A stretch of 10,518 nt of DNA from Clostridiales bacterium. Its GTDB lineage: Bacteria > Bacillota > Clostridia > Saccharofermentanales > UBA5734. Position 1 is the first letter of the stretch. Each line of letters opens with the position of its first letter. The notes under the pieces are model-generated. The model had not been told where the DNA came from. It ran no database searches and saw only the letters and a program-made list of their open reading frames with translations. The position numbers and the translations under genes are program-made. Shown here piece after piece: positions 6,009 to 10,518 of the stretch. The stretch spans positions 1 to 10,518 of the forward strand of contig SLMY01000153.1 of the NCBI GenBank assembly GCA_007133255.1, written 5' to 3'.

Positions 6009-6986
6009 ATGCAATACTTCATAGGGATTGATCTGGGCGGGACAAACATCAAAGCAGGTATCGTTGACCAGGACGGGAACATAATCAGAAAAGCAAGTGT
6101 CAAGACACATGCTGACCGGGATCAGATTGATATCGCCAAAGATATGGGTCTGCTGGCGCAGAAGGTAATGACCGACGAAGGCCTGACACCATCTGATATT
6201 GAGGCCATTGGTATCGGTTCGCCTGGTACGCCCGATAATGAAAACGGTGTTCTGATTTATGCCAATAATCTTCCCTTTCATCAACTGCCGCTTCGCGAAA
6301 TTATCCGCCAGGTTATTGATTTGCCGGTCTATATTGATAATGACGCCAATGTCGCGGCATTGGCTGAAAGTGTTGCCGGCGGCGCGAGGGGAACCAGCCA
6401 TTCGGTGACGATCACGATTGGTACAGGTCTTGGCGGCGGTGTTGTGATCAATAAAAGGATCTACAATGGTTTTAATAATGCCGGCTGTGAGCTGGGCCAC
6501 GTTGTTGTTCAAAGCGGCGGTGTTACCTGCACATGCGGCAGAAAAGGATGTTTCGAAGTTTATTCGGCCGCGACGGGCCTCATTCGTGAGACGCACCAGG
6601 CAGCACTGGAAAACCCAGACTCAGTCCTGAACAGGCTGATAGCTGAAAACGGCGGCGAGGCTGATGGCAAAACGGCTTTTATTGGTATGCGCGAAGGTGA
6701 CGCGGCGGCAACCGGGGTTGTTGATTTTTATATCGAGATGCTGGCCGAAGGTTTAGCTAATATTATCAACGCGTTTATGCCGGAAATCATTTTGATTGGC
6801 GGCGGCGTCTGTAATGAAGGTGACGCGCTGCTGCTGCCGGTCAAAGAAAAAGCGATATCAAGGGCTTATCTGGGAGAGGGTGTCGCGGTGCCTCGTATAG
6901 AACTGGCCCAGATGGGTAATGACGCAGGTATTGTCGGTGCGGCGATGATGGGCATGGATTGCCTGAAAGACGGTATACCAGGGTGA
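6009..6986 (+). CDS. glcK: ROK-family sugar kinase, probably glucokinase
   Basis: ROK glucokinases phosphorylate glucose to glucose-6-phosphate with ATP at the entry to glycolysis. The 325-residue protein has the N-terminal phosphate-binding loop GIDLGGTNIKAGIVD (5-19) and the catalytic aspartate D112 in DNDANVAAL. It also has a glycine-rich TIGTGLGGGVV segment and the ROK zinc signature, with E161 and H164 in ELGH followed by C174, C176 and C181 (CTCGRKGC). The E-x-G-H pattern is typical of glucose-type ROK kinases, but substrate cannot be read with certainty; N-acetylmannosamine or allose kinases are alternatives. ATG 6009 is chosen because AGGAGG (5995-6000) lies eight bases upstream; ATG 5988 has no such site. 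It probably has its own promoter. Its stop overlaps the truA start. In Bacillus truA directly follows ecfT, so this gene is an insertion in that order. Confidence 0.93.
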   Translation: MQYFIGIDLGGTNIKAGIVDQDGNIIRKASVKTHADRDQIDIAKDMGLLAQKVMTDEGLTPSDIEAIGIGSPGTPDNENGVLIYANNLPFHQLPLREIIRQVIDLPVYIDNDANVAALAESVAGGARGTSHSVTITIGTGLGGGVVINKRIYNGFNNAGCELGHVVVQSGGVTCTCGRKGCFEVYSAATGLIRETHQAALENPDSVLNRLIAENGGEADGKTAFIGMREGDAAATGVVDFYIEMLAEGLANIINAFMPEIILIGGGVCNEGDALLLPVKEKAISRAYLGEGVAVPRIELAQMGNDAGIVGAAMMGMDCLKDGIPG

Positions 6987-7756
6987 GACAGCACAGGCAA
7001 ACAGTCGCGATCTGCACTGAGTATGATGGCAGCCGCTTCTGTGGCTGGCAGATACAGCCAGGGCAGCGAACGGTCCAGGGCATATTGCAGACAGCGCTGC
7101 GCGAACTGACAAGCGACCAGAATCTGCAGATTTATGGCTGCAGCAGAACAGATGCCGGTGTACATGCCAGAAATCATATCAGTCATTTTACAGCTGTAAC
7201 GTCAGTTCCAGCTGAAAAAATGCATCTGGCTGTCAACAGCAGTCTGCCGTCCGATCTGGTTGTCAGACGCGTGGTTCCGGTGTCTGATCAATTTCATGCT
7301 CGTTTTGACGCAGTTGCCAAATGCTATTCGTACACAATATGGAATCATCCGGTTCGTCCGGCTATCGGGCAGCCCTATATGGCACATGTGCCGGGACCAC
7401 TGGATCGTGAAGCGCTTAAGGCAGCTATACCTTATTTTATTGGCGAAAAAGACTTCGCCGCCTTTAAAGATCAGAACGGCTATGAGAAATCATCGATCAG
7501 ACGGATTGATAATATCAAAATAGAAGAAAATGGCGCGAAACTGCGACTGGTCATTATGGGATCGGGCTTTCTTTACCATATGGTAAGGATTCTGGCCGGT
7601 ACACTTGTGGCAGTCGCCCAAGGAAAATTAATGGCAGAAGATCTTCCACAGATCATCAAAGACAAGGATCGTACAAAAGCAGGTAAAACAATGCCGGCTG
7701 CCGGGCTTTGTCTGGAAGCGGTTTACTATGACCCGCCGCTGCAAATCCAGATATAA
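6983..7756 (+). CDS. truA: tRNA pseudouridine(38-40) synthase TruA
   Basis: TruA converts uridines 38-40 in the tRNA anticodon arm to pseudouridine. The 257-residue product is near the usual 245-270. It opens with the family start TEYDGSRFCGWQIQP and carries the catalytic aspartate D57 in CSRTDAGVHA. A later block, GSGFLYHMVRILAGTL, is the conserved C-terminal core element. The start is taken as GTG 6983, which gives a GTGA overlap with the kinase stop and a normal-length N-terminus. TTG 6959, in the same frame, would add eight residues without a better ribosome binding site. The overlap, with only a weak purine stretch upstream, implies that truA is translated by coupling to the kinase gene. 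Its presence after the ECF genes fits the Firmicutes neighbourhood. Confidence 0.95.
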   Translation: MRQHRQTVAICTEYDGSRFCGWQIQPGQRTVQGILQTALRELTSDQNLQIYGCSRTDAGVHARNHISHFTAVTSVPAEKMHLAVNSSLPSDLVVRRVVPVSDQFHARFDAVAKCYSYTIWNHPVRPAIGQPYMAHVPGPLDREALKAAIPYFIGEKDFAAFKDQNGYEKSSIRRIDNIKIEENGAKLRLVIMGSGFLYHMVRILAGTLVAVAQGKLMAEDLPQIIKDKDRTKAGKTMPAAGLCLEAVYYDPPLQIQI

Positions 7757-7777
7757 CGCCTTCAAGAGGAGGGACTT

Positions 7778-9241
7778 ATGATTGGTACAAGATGGAGTGA
7801 ACGGACCAATTTAACCATGCTGACTGACTTTTATGAGTTGACCATGTCAAAAGGTTATCTTGACCATGACCAGGCTGAACGGCTTGCCTATTTCGATTTG
7901 TTTTTTCGCAGTGTACCCGAAGGGGGCGGTTATGCGATTATAGCAGGCCTTGAACAGATGATCGATTATCTGAAAACGTTGAAATTCACAGAGGATGATC
8001 TGGAGTATTTGGTTTCAGTTCATCATTTTGATGACCGTTTTATTGACTATCTGCGGCATTTTAAATTTTCATGTGATGTATGGGCGATCGCTGAAGGTAC
8101 ACCTATTTTCCCACATGAACCTATTGTCAAAGTGAGAGGTCCCATTATACAAGCTCAGATGATTGAGACAATGCTTCTGGTAACGATCAATCATCAAAGC
8201 CTGATCGCGACGAAAACCTCACGGATTGTCCGGTCTGCTCGCGGCAGACCTGTTCTTGAGTTTGGCTCCCGGAGGGCGCAGGGTTATGACGCGGCGGTGC
8301 TTGGAGCCAGGGCTGCCTACATAGCCGGCGCTGCCGGAACATCGTGCACAATCTGCGGCCAGCATTTTGGCATACCGGTTCTAGGTACAATGGCACATAG
8401 CTGGGTTCAGGCGTTTGATGAAGAGTTTGAAGCGTTTTCTGCCTATGCCAGGTCTTTCCCGGACAGTACTGTCCTGCTGGTTGATACTTATAACGTATTA
8501 ACTTCAGGTGTTCCTAACGCGATCAGAGTCGCTAAAGAAGTGCTGGAACCAATGGGGAAAAAATTGAAGGGTATTCGAATCGACAGCGGTGACCTGACCT
8601 ATCTTTCCTGTGCTGCCAGATCAATGCTGGATAAGGCCGGCCTGCCGGAAGTTAAGATAACCGCCAGCAACGCGCTGGATGAATACCTGATTCGTGATCT
8701 GATTCTTCAAGGCGCGGCAATAGATTCCTTTGGTGTTGGTGAAAGGCTGATCACTTCAAGAGCCGAACCGGTTTTCGGCGGTGTTTATAAACTTTCAGCT
8801 ATTGAAAAAGATGGACAAGTTATACCGAAAATGAAGTTTTCTGAAAATCCGGGGAAAATAACAAATCCATGCAATAAAGATGTCTGGCGCTTCTATGATC
8901 AAGCGACAGGCAAAGCGATCGCTGACCTGATCACATTGACGGGTGAGGAAATCGATGAGACCAAGCCCTATGAGATCTTTGACCCGCTTCATACCTGGAA
9001 AAGAAAGACACTGACGCATTTTAGAGTCAGACGGCTTCTGGAACCCATTTTTGTCGGCGGTAAACTTGTCTATCGCAGGCAGTCGATTGATGACATCAGG
9101 CGCTATTGTCAAACTGAAACAGATTCGCTGTGGGAGTCTGTCAGACGTTTTGAGAATCCGCAGGACTACTACGTGGATCTGTCGCAGGAACTGTGGGAAA
9201 TCAAAGATGCCATGCTGCATCAAAACAAGTCGCTAATTTAA
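7778..9241 (+). CDS. pncB: Nicotinate phosphoribosyltransferase
   Basis: This enzyme joins nicotinate to phosphoribosyl pyrophosphate (ATP-assisted) to give nicotinate mononucleotide, the entry to NAD by salvage. The 487 residues fit the long bacterial type (Bacillus homologue about 490). Visible landmarks are the start TNLTMLTDFYELTMSKGY, FGSRRAQGYDAA, GTMAHSW (203-209, with the likely catalytic H207), GIRIDSGDL (265-273) and SFGVGERLITS in the phosphate-binding part of the barrel. The C-terminal region after about residue 350 is the usual extension of this class. AGAGGAGGGA (7764-7773) is a strong ribosome binding site and the gene follows truA by 21 bp, so they are probably one transcript. 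Because no nicotinate-specific residue was compared by alignment, nicotinamide use cannot be formally excluded, but the architecture strongly favours nicotinate. Confidence 0.95.
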   Translation: MIGTRWSERTNLTMLTDFYELTMSKGYLDHDQAERLAYFDLFFRSVPEGGGYAIIAGLEQMIDYLKTLKFTEDDLEYLVSVHHFDDRFIDYLRHFKFSCDVWAIAEGTPIFPHEPIVKVRGPIIQAQMIETMLLVTINHQSLIATKTSRIVRSARGRPVLEFGSRRAQGYDAAVLGARAAYIAGAAGTSCTICGQHFGIPVLGTMAHSWVQAFDEEFEAFSAYARSFPDSTVLLVDTYNVLTSGVPNAIRVAKEVLEPMGKKLKGIRIDSGDLTYLSCAARSMLDKAGLPEVKITASNALDEYLIRDLILQGAAIDSFGVGERLITSRAEPVFGGVYKLSAIEKDGQVIPKMKFSENPGKITNPCNKDVWRFYDQATGKAIADLITLTGEEIDETKPYEIFDPLHTWKRKTLTHFRVRRLLEPIFVGGKLVYRRQSIDDIRRYCQTETDSLWESVRRFENPQDYYVDLSQELWEIKDAMLHQNKSLI

Positions 9242-9286
9242 ACGAGATCAATAGATTATTTTTATCATTGAATGAGAGGTATACAC

Positions 9287-9784
9287 ATGAAAGAAAAAGC
9301 AGTAATCACAATGGCAGATCAAAGCCAGATGACAATCGAGCTTGACACTGAAAAAGCGCCGGTAACCGTTGAGAATTTTATGAAACTGGTCAATCAGAAA
9401 TTTTATGATGGCCTGATCTTTCACCGCGTTATTCCCGGTTTTATGATTCAGGGCGGCTGCCCGCAGGGAACCGGCATGGGCGGGCCGGGTTATCAGATAA
9501 AAGGTGAGTTTAAGGCCAACGGCGTGGCAAACGATCTGAAGCACGCACGCGGGGTTTTATCAATGGCCCGCTCAGCTATGCCAGACTCCGCAGGCTCACA
9601 GTTTTTTATTATGCATGCCGATTCACCGCACCTTGACGGGCAGTATGCCGCGTTTGGCCGTGTGGTGGAAGGGCTTGATGTAGTGGACAAAATCGCTTCA
9701 TGCCGGACAGGCGCGAACGACCGTCCGGTTGAAGAACAGAAAATACTAAAGATCAGAATGCTGGATGCCGAAGAGCAGGCATAA
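9287..9784 (+). CDS. ppiB: Cyclophilin-type peptidyl-prolyl cis-trans isomerase
   Basis: Cyclophilins speed up rotation about X-Pro bonds during protein folding. There is no signal peptide, so this one is cytosolic. The 165 residues form a single domain: FHRVIPGFMIQGG (45-57) holds the catalytic R47 together with F52 and Q55, and MARSAMPDSAGSQFFI (93-108) is the second signature. The site matching the cyclosporin-contacting tryptophan of human cyclophilin A is H115 (SPHLDGQYAAFG), as in many bacterial forms, suggesting weaker cyclosporin binding. ATG 9287 is preferred, with GAGAGG (9274-9279) seven bases before it; ATG 9272 would add five residues with no good site. The gene follows pncB by 45 bp and ends 44 bp from the convergent gene. 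I see no clear terminator in that gap. Confidence 0.95.
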   Translation: MKEKAVITMADQSQMTIELDTEKAPVTVENFMKLVNQKFYDGLIFHRVIPGFMIQGGCPQGTGMGGPGYQIKGEFKANGVANDLKHARGVLSMARSAMPDSAGSQFFIMHADSPHLDGQYAAFGRVVEGLDVVDKIASCRTGANDRPVEEQKILKIRMLDAEEQA

Positions 9785-9828
9785 ACTCAGCGATTTTATT
9801 TGTTCTGATCGGGGCGATTTCAGGCGGA

Positions 9829-10518
9829 CTAGTCGAAAGCAGCTTCAGCCATCGCCTCAAGGTTTTCGGGAGAAACATTCGGCAGCAGCGCTTCGTGGCT
9901 GGGGGAAACAATAAAATTAGGCCCAAACAAATCGCGCAATCTATGCACCTCATCACGAACCTGCTGCGGTGTTCCGAAAGGCAGCAGCTGCTGGGTGTCA
10001 ACACCGCCGATAAAGGTGATATCGCCGTTATACTTGCGAGCCAGCTCATCGGCGCTCATATTTCTGGCTAAAGCCTGAATCGGATGCAGCGCGTCAACCC
10101 CAGCGTCGATCAAATAGGGAATCGCTCTGTCAATAGCGCCGCAGGAATGCAGCACAACTTTTAATCCATGCTTTTGCGCCTGCCGCGTGAACCTGACAAA
10201 ATAAGGGAGCACAAACCGTTCAAAGAGCTCCGGGGATACGAGCAGATCAAGCTGGCTGCCAAAATCGTTGCCAAAGAAGATCGCGTCAATATCCTGGCTG
10301 ATTAAGCTGAACAGCTTTTCATTAGCTTCAAGATAAAAAGATACAATCTGTTCCGTAACAGCATCCACTATCTGCGGATCGGTATACATTTTAACAAAAT
10401 AATTGTCCATACCGAAAAAGTCAGCCGCGTTGTGAAAAAAAGGAGACCACATGCCCGATAAAATGCCCTGGCCTTCATGGCGGGCTCTTTTTACCACCTG
10501 GAGGGTCTCACTGAAATC
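9829..10518 (-). CDS. Uroporphyrinogen decarboxylase-like (URO-D/MtaA superfamily) protein, N-terminus outside window
   Basis: The reading frame is open to the window edge, so the true start lies beyond 10518; about 229 C-terminal residues are visible, ending at TAG 9831-9829. The barrel-type features fit the URO-D superfamily: a DFGSQLDLLVSPELFERF segment, the metal-site motif HSCG (bases 10138-10149) in VVLHSCGAIDRAIPYLIDAG, then LHPIQ, the strand FIGGVDTQQLLPFGT, and the tail segment SPSH followed by LPNVSPENLEAM. In MtaA-type cobamide methyltransferases the tail site carries a cysteine zinc ligand; here a histidine is near that place. True URO-D of haem synthesis lacks the HxCG motif, so a methyltransferase-like or uncharacterised function is more likely. 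Substrate cannot be named. The gene is convergent with the cyclophilin gene and presumably belongs to a different operon. Confidence 0.85.
   Translation of the reverse strand, partial: DFSETLQVVKRARHEGQGILSGMWSPFFHNAADFFGMDNYFVKMYTDPQIVDAVTEQIVSFYLEANEKLFSLISQDIDAIFFGNDFGSQLDLLVSPELFERFVLPYFVRFTRQAQKHGLKVVLHSCGAIDRAIPYLIDAGVDALHPIQALARNMSADELARKYNGDITFIGGVDTQQLLPFGTPQQVRDEVHRLRDLFGPNFIVSPSHEALLPNVSPENLEAMAEAAFD

Noticed and set aside
6959..6982. TTG start for truA
   Set aside because: TTG is rarer, has no better ribosome binding site, and adds eight residues absent from typical TruA. The GTG at 6983 gives the usual start and a four-base overlap.
9785..9828. Possible bidirectional terminator between the convergent genes
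   Set aside because: Only an imperfect CTGATCG/CGA-TT-TCAG hairpin with no T-run on either strand.
1..10518. CRISPR arrays, tRNA genes, insertion sequences, phage or defence modules
   Set aside because: No spaced identical repeats, cloverleaf-like RNA genes, transposase motifs or attachment-site pairs were seen. The region is largely conserved housekeeping DNA.

Overview
The window looks like a chromosomal segment of an anaerobic member of the Bacillota, most likely a Clostridia-type organism. The clues are gene order (rpsM-rpsK-rpsD-rpoA-rplQ followed by an ECF transporter ATPase/EcfT pair and truA), strong AGGAGG-type ribosome binding sites, a zinc-finger form of ribosomal protein S4, an enlarged L17, and roughly mid-range GC content. 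The genus cannot be fixed from the sequence alone.

Layout. Positions 1-2808 are the 3' half of the alpha ribosomal operon: the end of rpsM, then rpsK, rpsD, rpoA and rplQ, all on the plus strand with short spacers, closed by a strong intrinsic terminator at 2860-2891. A new transcription unit probably starts at a promoter near 2893-2922. It has a leader of about 85 nt with a GC-rich hairpin, followed by one gene encoding both energy-coupling-factor ATPases fused in a single chain and, overlapping it, ecfT. A spacer of about 180 bp (5830-6008) holds a second promoter candidate. It leads to a ROK-family glucokinase-like gene, which overlaps truA by four bases. Then come pncB (nicotinate phosphoribosyltransferase) and a small cyclophilin-type peptidyl-prolyl isomerase. 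At 9829-10518 a gene on the opposite strand runs convergently and leaves the window. It encodes a uroporphyrinogen decarboxylase-like (URO-D/MtaA superfamily) protein lacking its N-terminus here.

How the genes relate. The first block makes ribosomal proteins and the RNA polymerase alpha subunit. The ECF ATPases and EcfT form the energising module shared by vitamin-binding S components encoded elsewhere, and sit in their usual place after rplQ. Nicotinate phosphoribosyltransferase lies three genes downstream and would consume niacin, one of the vitamins such modules can import, but no S component lies in the window, so that link is only contextual. The ROK kinase placed between ecfT and truA departs from the order I know from Bacillus.

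Overall this is mostly conserved housekeeping DNA. I see no evidence for a new defence, mobile or otherwise undescribed multi-gene system. The unusual points are the fused EcfA1-EcfA2 with its 30-bp tandem-repeat tail, the L17 insertion, several hairpins at gene junctions, an excess of GCGATCGC octamers, and an altered metal-ligand motif in the URO-D-like protein.
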